Of a stretch of DNA of 64,000 nucleotides, positions 37,210-44,307 are shown piece by piece. The translations under genes were made by a program, and so were the position numbers. Source of the DNA: a virus; the IMG/VR virus record IMGVR_UViG_3300042549_008472, positions 1 through 64,000 of that record. The stretch is one strand, 5' to 3'. Position 1 is the stretch's first letter. The number at the start of each line of letters is the position of its first letter. The notes beneath the pieces are model-generated. The model was not told the origin of the DNA. It saw only the letters and a program-made list of their open reading frames with translations, and did no database searches.

Positions 37210-39221
37210 ATTTAGATAATGTGTATGTAGCTGATTGTGAGACAGATGGGCTTTATGAAACTGTATCAAAAATGCACGTTTTTTCTATTGGTTGGAAATC
37301 CGAGGGGCAATGGCAAATAAAGTCAACTAATAAAAAAGAAGATGTAGAAAAAGTACTATGTAACCCTAAGAACGTAATCGTGATGCACAATGGCAGACGC
37401 TACGACAAACCTGTTTTAGAGAAGATTTTTGGCTTTACTGTTACTGCAACTATAATAGACTCTTTAGCATTAGCTTGGTGGTTATACCCAAACCGTTCAA
37501 AAGAGGGTAAAAAATTCGGACTTGCTTATTTTGGTGAAGACTATGGAGTCCCAAAACCTATTCTAGAAGATTGGGAAAATCAGCCCTACGAAGTTTATGT
37601 TAACAGATGTGAAGTTGATACTCGCATTAATATACTGTTATGGGAAGATTTAAAGGCTAAACTAGACTTAATGTATCAAGACAATGAACAAGATAAAATA
37701 AGGCTTATAAACCTTTTAAATTGGGTCATGGACTGTTCTTTTATGCAGGAATTGCAGAAGATAAAAGTTGACGTTAAAAAAACAAAGGAAAACCTTTCTT
37801 ATTTTGAATCCCTAAAAGAGGAGAAAATCCAACAGTTAAAGCAGGCAATGCCTAAAATACCTGTAAAGGTTAAGAGAACAAAGCCAAAAAATATGTTCAA
37901 AAAAGATTTGTCTTTATCTGTTGCAGGTGAGAAATGGATGACCTTGATTAGAGGGTGTAATTTAGAAGAAGATTATGGAGGCGAAATAGAAGAAATTATT
38001 TCATGGGAAGAGCCAAATCCTAACTCTGTAAAGCAAAAAAAAGATTGGTTATATAGTCTTGGATGGAATCCTCAAACATTCAAACACAACAGAGATAAAG
38101 CTACAAATGAAGTAAACATAGTGGAACAAATAATGACTGAAGAAAAAATGCTTTGTCCAAGTGTTTTAAAATTAGTTGAAAAAGAACCTGCTATTGAAGC
38201 TTTTGATGGTCTCACTGTTTTAACACATAGAATTGGACTGCTAAAGGGTTTTCTATCCAATATGGACGAAAATGAGATGATTGCTCAAGGACTGATGGGC
38301 TTAGCCGTTTCAATGAGATGGATGCATTCCAAAATTGTAAACCTTCCGCGTTATACAGGTAAAGGAGATATTAGAGACGGTAAATGGATTAGAGAGTGCC
38401 TTGTAGCGGGAGAAGGAAAGAAGATTGTACAAAGTGACCTTTCTGGAATTGAAAGTCGAACTTCAGACCATTATACGTTTTTTATCAATCCAGATAGAAT
38501 TAAAAAGACACAGATGCCTTATTTTGACCCACATTGCGAAATATCTGTTCAGAGTAATCTAATGACACCTGATGAGGAAGTTTTTTACATTTTTAAATCA
38601 GCAGTAAAAGACAATCCAGAGTTAAATATAGATACATTTAGTGAACTGTATAAACCGACAGAAGAAGTTAAAAGAATGTTGTCATTACCTATTGAGGAAC
38701 AATATAGTTTAATGAAAAAACTAAAAAACGTTAGGACAAAAGGAAAAACTACGAATTATAGCTCACTTTACCTTGTTGGAGCTGAGACACTTAGCAGAGC
38801 TTTAGAGATTACTAAAAAAGAAAGTCAAAAACTTATAGACTCTTATTGGCAAATTCATTACGCAGTCAAAAAAGCAACTGAGTCTTTTGAAACTAAAACA
38901 GTTGGTGATGAAACATGGGTTTATAATCCTATATCAAGATTTTTTTATTATTGTAGAAACACTAAAGACTTATTCAGCATCGTAAACCAGTCTAGTGCAG
39001 TTTACTGTTTCAATATGTGGGTTTGGAATTGTACACAAATGGGTATCTACCCTGTAACACAAAGCCATGACGATTCCGCTTATGTAGTTGATGAGCAATA
39101 TGTTGAAAAAACTAAGTCAATAATTACAGAGGCTATGAGGAGAGTAAATAAACAACTACAGTTAAATGTAGAATTAGCTTGTGAGACTCAGGTAGGAAGT
39201 AATATAGCGGAAACGCATTAG
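37206..39221 (+). CDS. polA: Family A DNA polymerase with 3'-5' exonuclease
   Basis: 671 residues, the size of T7-type replicative polymerases. Exonuclease motifs: DCE at 10-12, HNGRRYD with Asn62 and Asp67, and YVNRCEVD with Tyr131 and Asp138. Polymerase motif A is DLSGIE (Asp411, Glu416); motif B runs over RTKGKTTNYSS (Arg510 to Ser519); motif C is SHDD (Asp622). All key acidic residues are present, so both activities should be active. It is the phage replicase, working with the helicase, primase and ligase in this window. The stop is followed closely by an inverted repeat and a structured RNA before a homing endonuclease gene. Confidence 0.92.
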   Translation: MNLDNVYVADCETDGLYETVSKMHVFSIGWKSEGQWQIKSTNKKEDVEKVLCNPKNVIVMHNGRRYDKPVLEKIFGFTVTATIIDSLALAWWLYPNRSKEGKKFGLAYFGEDYGVPKPILEDWENQPYEVYVNRCEVDTRINILLWEDLKAKLDLMYQDNEQDKIRLINLLNWVMDCSFMQELQKIKVDVKKTKENLSYFESLKEEKIQQLKQAMPKIPVKVKRTKPKNMFKKDLSLSVAGEKWMTLIRGCNLEEDYGGEIEEIISWEEPNPNSVKQKKDWLYSLGWNPQTFKHNRDKATNEVNIVEQIMTEEKMLCPSVLKLVEKEPAIEAFDGLTVLTHRIGLLKGFLSNMDENEMIAQGLMGLAVSMRWMHSKIVNLPRYTGKGDIRDGKWIRECLVAGEGKKIVQSDLSGIESRTSDHYTFFINPDRIKKTQMPYFDPHCEISVQSNLMTPDEEVFYIFKSAVKDNPELNIDTFSELYKPTEEVKRMLSLPIEEQYSLMKKLKNVRTKGKTTNYSSLYLVGAETLSRALEITKKESQKLIDSYWQIHYAVKKATESFETKTVGDETWVYNPISRFFYYCRNTKDLFSIVNQSSAVYCFNMWVWNCTQMGIYPVTQSHDDSAYVVDEQYVEKTKSIITEAMRRVNKQLQLNVELACETQVGSNIAETH

Positions 39222-39223
39222 AT

Positions 39224-39237
39224 GTTAAAGTTTTAAC
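39224..39237 (+). repeat. Inverted repeat after DNA polymerase stop
   Basis: GTTAAAGTTTTAAC, nearly palindromic, two bases after the polymerase stop codon. An almost identical GTTAAAATTTTAAC follows the metallophosphoesterase gene at 55918-55931 on the other strand. In both places it precedes a structured RNA and a homing endonuclease gene. Confidence 0.5.
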
Positions 39238-39242
39238 AAAGA

Positions 39243-39274
39243 TTTGCACAGTTAAAAATTATTTTGTAGATTTG
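39243..39274 (+). promoter_or_regulatory. Bacteroidota-type promoter for structured leader and endonuclease
   Basis: TTTG at 39243-39246, 20 bp, TAGATTTG at 39267-39274. The predicted start near 39280 falls at the first strand of hairpin I of the downstream RNA. Confidence 0.7.
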
Positions 39275-39278
39275 CTTT

Positions 39279-39382
39279 GTAATTATTTTGTGCGAGATTT
39301 GATTACATTTAAAACACTAAAAAATATAATGCTGAAAGTTTGTTTGATGATACTCGCACTATCGGATAACAAACTTTTCGGC
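39279..39382 (+). ncRNA. Putative kissing-loop RNA, copy 1, 5' of homing endonuclease
   Basis: Hairpin I: GTAATT (39279-39284) with GATTAC (39301-39306), 16-base loop containing GTGCGAG (39290-39296). Hairpin II: AAAGTTTGTT (39335-39344) with AACAAACTTT (39368-39377), an internal loop with tandem G-A, then GATA (39349-39352) with TATC (39360-39363), closing a 7-base loop CTCGCAC (39353-39359). That whole loop is the exact complement of GTGCGAG in loop I, giving a 7-bp kissing helix. A linker containing TTTAAA joins the hairpins. The same fold with different kissing sequence occurs at 55785-55874 on the minus strand. It could be a regulatory leader or an independent RNA. Confidence 0.65.
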
Positions 39383-39398
39383 GTTTATAAGATAAAAT

Positions 39399-40337
39399 AT
39401 GTATAAAATTTGGACTGAATACGAAATTAACTTTTTAATTGAACACTACCCTTATAATGGTGTGAATTATTGTGCTAAAGAGCTAAATAGAAGTTATAGT
39501 TCTATAAGTAGAAAAGCACAGAAACTTCAAATAAATGTAAATGGACAAGTATGTAATATGTTAAAAAAAGAAGGAATTTCAAAATCTAATAAACCTAGAA
39601 GAAAAGATAGAGTAGGTAAAAAATTTATAACTTATCAAGGTTATGAAATTGAGATTATTGAATATTTCGGAGCACGAAATTGTACCATTAGATTTAATGA
39701 TAAAAATAACACTGTTAAATATAACGTAGCGGTAAAAGAAATACAAACAGGAAGTATTAAAAACTGCAATCATCCAGAAGTATTGGGTGTAGGGTATATT
39801 GGGATAGGTGACCATACTGCAAGGGTTGATGGTAAAATGACAAAATGTTATAACACATGGTTCAACATGCTAAGTAGATGTTATCAAAGTACAAATAATA
39901 GAAACTATAGTTATTGTGATGTAGAGGTTTGCGAAGAATGGCATAATTTTCAAAATTTTGCCGAATGGTTTTATGACAATTTTAAGAATAACGGTTGGTT
40001 TTTAGACAAAGATATTCTATGTCCAACTTGTAAAATTTACAGCCCTGAGACTTGCTGTTTTGTACCTAATGAGGTGAATGTACTATTTAGTAAAAATAAT
40101 ATAAGTACGTATAATTTACCAAGGGGAGTCTATCCTAAAGATGGTAAATATGAGTCTGCTATTAGTAAATTTGGTAAACAGTATTACTTGGGATTTTTTA
40201 ATACTATCGAAGAAGCACAACATACTTACAATACAGCTAAAAAAGAGTATATACAAGAAGTCAGTGATAAGTGGAGAGGTATATTAGCCGATAACATCTG
40301 TAATGCCATAAGAGATTTTGATATTAGTTTACTATAA
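39399..40337 (+). CDS. Putative homing endonuclease with AP2 domain
   Basis: 312 residues. N-terminus: a Myb/HTH-like segment (WTEYEINFLIEHYPYNGVNY ... SSISRKAQKL). The middle (about 125-230) has the phage endonuclease core seen in AP2/HNH-type homing enzymes: WFNMLSRCY, EVCEEWHNFQNFAEWF, LDKDILC, KIYSPETCCFVPNEVN. C-terminus: an AP2 DNA-binding domain (LPRGVYPKDGKYESAI ... YYLGFFNTIEEAQHTYNTA). It shares core and AP2 with the minus-strand gene at 50640, but only this one has the HTH. Free-standing, placed between polymerase and a small gene; likely a mobile gene invading intergenic space. Preceded by promoter and structured leader. Confidence 0.75.
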   Translation: MYKIWTEYEINFLIEHYPYNGVNYCAKELNRSYSSISRKAQKLQINVNGQVCNMLKKEGISKSNKPRRKDRVGKKFITYQGYEIEIIEYFGARNCTIRFNDKNNTVKYNVAVKEIQTGSIKNCNHPEVLGVGYIGIGDHTARVDGKMTKCYNTWFNMLSRCYQSTNNRNYSYCDVEVCEEWHNFQNFAEWFYDNFKNNGWFLDKDILCPTCKIYSPETCCFVPNEVNVLFSKNNISTYNLPRGVYPKDGKYESAISKFGKQYYLGFFNTIEEAQHTYNTAKKEYIQEVSDKWRGILADNICNAIRDFDISLL

Positions 40338-40361
40338 CTTTCAAACTTTAACATAACTCTC

Positions 40362-40393
40362 CTTGCACATCAATAAAATATGTTTTATATTTG
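40362..40393 (+). promoter_or_regulatory. Bacteroidota-type promoter
   Basis: CTTG at 40362-40365, 20 bp, TATATTTG at 40386-40393. It drives the 101-residue gene and the HD hydrolase gene, and shows that an upstream in-frame start at 40391 is not used. Confidence 0.75.
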
Positions 40394-40444
40394 CAACATA
40401 ATCTGCTGTTTTATTCTTTTTCGCGGCAAAAAACAAATAAAAAT

Positions 40445-40750
40445 ATGACAAACAACTTACTAAAATACAATTCAATTGAAGAGTTATTAGATGCGATGAC
40501 TACCGAAAAATCAACAGGAAAGAAACTAATTTTCTCTGATATAGGAAGTGATGAAGAGGGGTATAGAGATTTTAGGAGTAGATTTGAATCTTTTAAGGAA
40601 GTAATTGAAAGAGATTTACCTGAATTAACTAAAGATGAGATTATAAAATTTAACAGACATTATCACAGTTTTAGAGAGATTTATAAGTGGAGCGGATTTG
40701 ACGTTTTATTGAGAGTCTTGGAGTGGGAACAATTAAAAAATAAGAAATAA
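40445..40750 (+). CDS. Small acidic unknown protein
   Basis: 101 residues from the ATG at 40445; the frame is open further upstream but overlaps the promoter. Helical and charged (SIEELLDAMTTEKSTGKKLI; GFDVLLRVLEWEQLKNKK). Its stop overlaps the start of the HD hydrolase gene by one base (TAATG), so the two are probably co-translated. The leader contains the TTCGCGGCAAAAAA word. Function unknown. Confidence 0.6.
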   Translation: MTNNLLKYNSIEELLDAMTTEKSTGKKLIFSDIGSDEEGYRDFRSRFESFKEVIERDLPELTKDEIIKFNRHYHSFREIYKWSGFDVLLRVLEWEQLKNKK

Positions 40751-41175
40751 TGTTAGGAAAAGCAATTGCATTAGCATCAAAAGCGTTTGAGAACACAAAA
40801 GATAAAGGTGGACAACCTTATATACTTCATTGTTTAAGAGTTATGCATAATTTGCATACAGATGATGAGGAACTTAAAATCATAGCAATTTTGCACGATT
40901 TACTAGAGGATTGTAAACAGTTCACTCTCAGAGAACTACAAGATTTAGGATATTCAAGACGTATTCTAAAAGCTTTAGATTTACTCAACCACGACAGAAA
41001 TGTTCCTTATGATGACTATATCAAAGCTATCTCTTTTAATGCTGATGCTACAAAAGTTAAATTAGCAGATTTAAAAGATAATTCTGATATTACTCGTCTT
41101 AAAGGACTGACTAAAAAAGATTTTGATAGGATGGAAAAATACCATAGAAGTTTTATTTATTTAAGTAGAATTTAA
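40750..41175 (+). CDS. HD-domain hydrolase, RelA/SpoT-like
   Basis: 141 residues, the size of small alarmone hydrolases. HD signature residues: His in PYILHCLRV, His-Asp in AILHDLLEDC, and a later Asp in KLADLKDNSD. This arrangement matches the hydrolase half of RelA/SpoT and Mesh1-type enzymes, which remove pyrophosphate from (p)ppGpp. In a phage it could lower host alarmone levels during infection or act on other nucleotides. The ED pair after HD (LLEDC) fits the family's catalytic region. Substrate is inference. Confidence 0.8.
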   Translation: MLGKAIALASKAFENTKDKGGQPYILHCLRVMHNLHTDDEELKIIAILHDLLEDCKQFTLRELQDLGYSRRILKALDLLNHDRNVPYDDYIKAISFNADATKVKLADLKDNSDITRLKGLTKKDFDRMEKYHRSFIYLSRI

Positions 41176-41203
41176 CAGTAAATAATCAATACCTTTACAA
41201 AAA

Positions 41204-41401
41204 ATGGAAGCTTACAAAGTAAAACAAGGAACTAAAGTAGTAGTCACAGACAACTCTGTTAAAACACCACCCTCATCAATACCTGTAAATAAAGGTGACA
41301 TTATTACGATTAACAGACTTGATGGAATGTATTGTAATGGAGTAAATGAACATGGGGATAGGGTTTATGTTGCATCATGGACAGAAGTTGAAATTTATTA
41401 A
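41204..41401 (+). CDS. Small SH3-like protein
   Basis: 65 residues, beta-rich: VKQGTKVVVTDN, VNKGDIITINRLDGMYCNGV, GDRVYVASWTEVEIY. The GxxV...GD.I.....G.....V pattern suggests a small SH3-like barrel, as in many short phage proteins. A protein of similar layout is cut by the window end at 63832-64000 on the minus strand. Function unknown. Confidence 0.6.
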   Translation: MEAYKVKQGTKVVVTDNSVKTPPSSIPVNKGDIITINRLDGMYCNGVNEHGDRVYVASWTEVEIY

Positions 41402-41417
41402 TATCTAAAAAACAACA

Positions 41418-41864
41418 ATGAAAAAATTATTATTCTTACTGTTTTCAATAACAGTAGTAGCACAAAACCAAAGTAAATTAAATGCAAATTTTCTAGTAGA
41501 CAGAACGGCTCATTTAGTTCTAGAAATTGAAGGAGTGGAGAAAAACTTATATGTAAAGGGTGCAGTGGAGTATGCTCCAAACATCAAAGGAGGCTTCTTT
41601 GTATTAGGTAGCGCATTAGGACTTAGCACTGATTTAAGACAGTATAGAATTTATACAGCACCTAAAATCCAATTCATTTTAAGAGGTGGTAATGTATATC
41701 CCTCTGCTGGATTTGAGTTAGGAATTGATAAAACTTTTAATTCAGGTTTAATTATTGGAATCAGAGGAAGTTACGACTACCGTTCTGACTTTGAATATTG
41801 GGATAAATATGCGGCAGAATGGAGACCAAGTGGATTTGTTAAAGTAGGATGGAGAATTAAATAA
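41418..41864 (+). CDS. Secreted outer-membrane beta-barrel-like protein
   Basis: 148 residues. Starts with a clear signal peptide (MKKLLFLLFSITVVAQNQ, cleavage after AQ likely). The mature part consists of alternating polar/hydrophobic strands (NLYVKGAVEYAPNIKGGFFV, YRIYTAPKIQFILRGG, VYPSAGFELGIDK, LIIGIRGSYDY, GFVKVGWRIK) with turns between, as in small outer-membrane porin-like barrels of Bacteroidota. A phage-encoded surface protein could block superinfection or alter the envelope. Being short it may be a half-size barrel. No homologous family was named. Confidence 0.65.
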   Translation: MKKLLFLLFSITVVAQNQSKLNANFLVDRTAHLVLEIEGVEKNLYVKGAVEYAPNIKGGFFVLGSALGLSTDLRQYRIYTAPKIQFILRGGNVYPSAGFELGIDKTFNSGLIIGIRGSYDYRSDFEYWDKYAAEWRPSGFVKVGWRIK

Positions 41865-41871
41865 ATATAAA

Positions 41872-42033
41872 ATGGATTCACTAAGATTTTGGATGTCGGA
41901 AGACTACATAAACGAGAAAAAAGAAACGGATTTAAGTCAAAATATTAAGGACTTGTTAATACTATACAGTGTTTTGTCTTTGGAAGATAAGTTAGTAGCA
42001 AAGAGAGAAATTAGAAATGCAGAAATATTTTAA
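41872..42033 (+). CDS. Small helical protein
   Basis: 53 residues (MDSLRFWMSEDY ... SLEDKLVAKREIRNAEIF), ATG seven bases after the preceding stop. Charged and helical. No family recognised. Short gene supported by tight packing and absence of overlap with any other frame of comparable length. Confidence 0.5.
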   Translation: MDSLRFWMSEDYINEKKETDLSQNIKDLLILYSVLSLEDKLVAKREIRNAEIF

Positions 42034-42051
42034 AAATTTATTCAATTTTCT

Positions 42052-42083
42052 TTTGTTTTTGCCGAAAATTAATTGTACATTTG
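42052..42083 (+). promoter_or_regulatory. Bacteroidota-type promoter for the dUTPase operon
   Basis: TTTG at 42052-42055, 20 bp, TACATTTG at 42076-42083. Predicted start near 42089. The ATG at 42107 therefore fits better than an in-frame start at 42017 that precedes the promoter. Confidence 0.7.
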
Positions 42084-42106
42084 TAGAAGAATTAAAAACT
42101 ATAAAA

Positions 42107-42334
42107 ATGATAAAAAGTTCAATAGAATTAATAGCAGAAAACATAGGGTTTGACATAGCTCATTCAGATGACCACACACAAGCAAATCTTTTAAATGGTT
42201 TAGGTAGAGGTTTTAAGTTATACAGACAACAAGACTTTCAAATGCAGTTGAGTTATATTTCAGGTAAGCTCAGTGTAGATGCGGAGAAGGTTATTTTAGA
42301 ATTAGCGGAATTTATAAAACTAAAAAATACATAA
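42107..42334 (+). CDS. Small unknown protein before dUTPase
   Basis: 75 residues from the ATG at 42107 (MIKSSIELIAENIGF). Contains HSDDHTQANLLNGLGRGF and a helical end. Small proteins with SDDxxQ..FLN segments occur as uncharacterised early genes in Bacteroidota phages. The stop overlaps the dUTPase start by one base (TAATG). Function unknown. Confidence 0.6.
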   Translation: MIKSSIELIAENIGFDIAHSDDHTQANLLNGLGRGFKLYRQQDFQMQLSYISGKLSVDAEKVILELAEFIKLKNT

Positions 42335-42798
42335 TGAAAGTAAAAATTAAAAAGATTAACGAAAATGCTACAATTCCAAAACAAGCAACTGAATTAGCAG
42401 GAGGGTGGGATGTAACAGTAACAGAAATTGAACAGGTTGAAAGTGATTTGGTTATTTGCAAATTAGGATTCGCATTACAGTTACCTACAAATTACCGTCT
42501 TATTTTAGTTCCAAGAAGTAGTTTAACAAAAACTAAATGGATTTTACAGAATAGCCCTGGTCTTGGAGATGCAGATTTTCTGCAAGAATACTCTTTTAGA
42601 TTTAGGGCTTTACCTGAAGATGTCGATACTGTAGATGGGTTTGGAGGTATTGTATTAACCTACCCTAAATTTCCTTATCAAGTTGGAGATAGGATTGGGC
42701 AAGTTTATTTAGAAGAAGTTATTCATATTGAGTTTGAAGAAGTAGAAGAGTTTGATTTTGAAAATAATAGAGGAGGGTACGGAAGTACAGATAAATAA
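42334..42798 (+). CDS. dut: dUTP diphosphatase (dUTPase)
   Basis: 154 residues, normal length for trimeric dUTPase. All five motifs can be found: I AGGWDVTV, II VPRSSLTKT, III GLGDADFLQEYSF, IV QVGDRIGQVYLEEV and V near the end, NNRGGYGSTDK. Hydrolyses dUTP to dUMP and pyrophosphate, keeping uracil out of phage DNA and feeding dTMP synthesis. Motif III has GDADF rather than the usual G-x-I-D-x-x-Y form, but the Asp and following Tyr region are kept. Lies in an operon with small genes just upstream of the helicase region. Confidence 0.9.
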   Translation: MKVKIKKINENATIPKQATELAGGWDVTVTEIEQVESDLVICKLGFALQLPTNYRLILVPRSSLTKTKWILQNSPGLGDADFLQEYSFRFRALPEDVDTVDGFGGIVLTYPKFPYQVGDRIGQVYLEEVIHIEFEEVEEFDFENNRGGYGSTDK

Positions 42799-43001
42799 TG
42801 AATATATACTATCATCCAATTTTAGGGCTTCAATACGCTATGATAGGCTCAACATTCTTAATTGATGTTGCTGTATTACCACAAGATTTTGACCTAGAGA
42901 GATTTAGAGAACAATGGTTAGAATGGCGAGATACAGAGGGAGTATCTTTTTATGACTCGGTAGAAAGTTGGATAGAAATAACTAATATAGATTTAAACTA
43001 A
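42798..43001 (+). CDS. Small unknown protein after dUTPase
   Basis: 67 residues (MNIYYHPILGLQYAMIGSTF ... EQWLEWRDTEG). One-base overlap with the dUTPase stop. Mixed alpha/beta, with Trp-rich C-terminal half (QWLEWRD, ESWIEI). No family recognised. Confidence 0.55.
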   Translation: MNIYYHPILGLQYAMIGSTFLIDVAVLPQDFDLERFREQWLEWRDTEGVSFYDSVESWIEITNIDLN

Positions 43002-43003
43002 TA

Positions 43004-43156
43004 ATGAATAATTACACAATATTGATTTACTACATCTACGCTTTAGTAGTTATATGTTTGACAGGTTATGTCGTATTTATACTAGACTATTCAGGATGGT
43101 GGTTTATAATGACACTAATACTTTTAAATATTTCGCCGACAAATGAAAAAAATTAA
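43004..43156 (+). CDS. Small membrane protein
   Basis: 50 residues. Two hydrophobic stretches: ILIYYIYALVVICLTGYVVF and, after a short WW turn, FIMTLILLNI. ATG two bases after the preceding stop. Two-helix membrane hairpin predicted; a holin-like or membrane-takeover role is conceivable but unsupported. Overlaps the next short gene by 14 bases. Confidence 0.5.
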   Translation: MNNYTILIYYIYALVVICLTGYVVFILDYSGWWFIMTLILLNISPTNEKN

Positions 43157-43241
43157 ATTTTACCTGACAATACTACCCTATATAGCACTAATAATCTTAG
43201 AAATAATACTAATAATTCACTTATGGCAAAAGCTATTTTAG
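43143..43241 (+). CDS. Very short single-helix membrane protein
   Basis: 32 residues, one strongly hydrophobic helix after a Lys start (MKKIKFYLTILPYIALIILE IILIIHLW in two parts). Starts inside the end of the previous membrane gene, as expected for translational coupling. Too short for a family call; may be a spurious frame, but its composition is that of a membrane peptide. Confidence 0.35.
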   Translation: MKKIKFYLTILPYIALIILEIILIIHLWQKLF

Positions 43242-43427
43242 AATTTAATTTAGACGACTTGGAAGATAAAAGGTCTCATTTAAGATGTCACGTTATTTGA
43301 CAGTTTATTTACAATTCGCGCAAAAAAACTTGAAAACGAGGAAAAATACACAGCAGATAATGTGTTCGACCATTTTCACTCACTACTAGAAGAATACGAT
43401 ACAAACATAGACGAATTAATTAATTAA
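43223..43427 (+). pseudogene. Decayed copy of a conserved small phage gene
   Basis: The frame from 43223 reads MAKAILEFNLDDLEDKRSHL, the typical start of a common small phage protein, then hits TGA at 43299-43301. The same frame continues QFIYNSRKK, and after a shift at an A7 run (43322-43328) the neighbouring frame reads KLENEEKYTADNVFDHFHSL and NIDELIN to a stop at 43427. These are the expected later parts of that protein. So one stop, one frameshift and probably a short internal deletion have broken it. A sequencing error could explain part, not all. Confidence 0.65.
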
Positions 43428-43430
43428 ATT

Positions 43431-43757
43431 ATGAAAAAATTAACATTATTACTATTTCCTACAATCTTATTTGCACAGACAAGAGTAGAAGTATATGAAA
43501 CTGTAAACGGTGTGCGCAACGTACTTCCATCAAAAATCATTGAAACTCAAGGTAACACTACAACTGTCTATGAAACCAACTCAGGAGTTAAGAATTTATT
43601 TCCATCCCAAGTAATTGAGACTACAAAAACAGAAGTTAAGAGTTTTGAAGTTAAAGATGGACTTAAAACTTTATTTCCTACGCAAGTTATACCTGTTGTT
43701 GAACCACCTAAAAAAGTAGAAATTGATGTTTTTAAATTTCCAATTATTTCACAGTAA
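43431..43757 (+). CDS. Secreted protein with three short repeats
   Basis: 108 residues. Signal peptide MKKLTLLLFPTILFAQ, then three imperfect repeats of about 27 residues: VYETVNGVRNVLPSKIIET, VYETNSGVKNLFPSQVIET, FEVKDGLKTLFPTQVIP. Such repeats suggest a periplasmic or surface binding module. The end is Pro/Lys-rich. It overlaps the next gene's presumed start by 35 bases. Function unknown; envelope modification or superinfection control are guesses. Confidence 0.6.
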   Translation: MKKLTLLLFPTILFAQTRVEVYETVNGVRNVLPSKIIETQGNTTTVYETNSGVKNLFPSQVIETTKTEVKSFEVKDGLKTLFPTQVIPVVEPPKKVEIDVFKFPIISQ

Positions 43758-44307
43758 AGGTTTAAAGCCCGAGGATTTATATTATCTTTTGGCAATAAAA
43801 CAAATTGAAAAAGAAGTGTTAGAAAAGCTCCCTAGTGATGTTTTTATGAGATTAGAGGCACTTTCTCTCTTGACTAGTATAAAGGGGAAGAAAGGGGATA
43901 ATCCTGACTATAATATACGTTTGTCAAAGAAAGGGTTAGAATTTTTTAACACTTTGGATATTCCTGAAGTTGCTGAGGGAGATTTAAAAATGGCAGAATA
44001 TTTATTTTCAATGTACCTTAACCACGAAGATGAAGAAAGGGTTCTAGGCAATAAAAAAGCTATCACAAAATACATAGCTATTCTTAGAAATCATTTAGAC
44101 TTATCTTTACATGAATTTTTCTACCTTTGTGAATACTTCTTAGCAGAATATCCGTTCACGAAAAAGCTAGAGAATATTTTTCTAGACAAGAATAAGAACC
44201 GTTATGGAGAATTTAAAAATAATATTGATAGTTCAGTCTTATTCCAATTTTGGGAACAGAAGGAACAAGAGATAAGACAATATTTTAAAATAAAAATAAA
44301 AGATTAA
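43723..44307 (+). CDS. Unknown protein immediately upstream of helicase
   Basis: 194 residues, helical and charged. The longest version starts at 43723 inside the end of the secreted-repeat gene; no better ATG lies before the conserved-looking DLYYLLAIKQIEKEVLEKL segment. It ends directly at the helicase ATG (adjacent, no gap). A helical protein encoded just before a replicative helicase may be a helicase loader or replication-start factor; this is context only. Has a winged-helix-like stretch (RLEALSLLTSI ... IRLSKKGLEFF). Confidence 0.6.
   Translation: MMFLNFQLFHSKGLKPEDLYYLLAIKQIEKEVLEKLPSDVFMRLEALSLLTSIKGKKGDNPDYNIRLSKKGLEFFNTLDIPEVAEGDLKMAEYLFSMYLNHEDEERVLGNKKAITKYIAILRNHLDLSLHEFFYLCEYFLAEYPFTKKLENIFLDKNKNRYGEFKNNIDSSVLFQFWEQKEQEIRQYFKIKIKD

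Noticed and set aside
39279-39382. HDV-like ribozyme or purine-type riboswitch
   Set aside because: The loop that pairs is a closed 7-base apical loop with no room for HDV helix P4, and there is no P1 helix enclosing both hairpins as in purine riboswitches.
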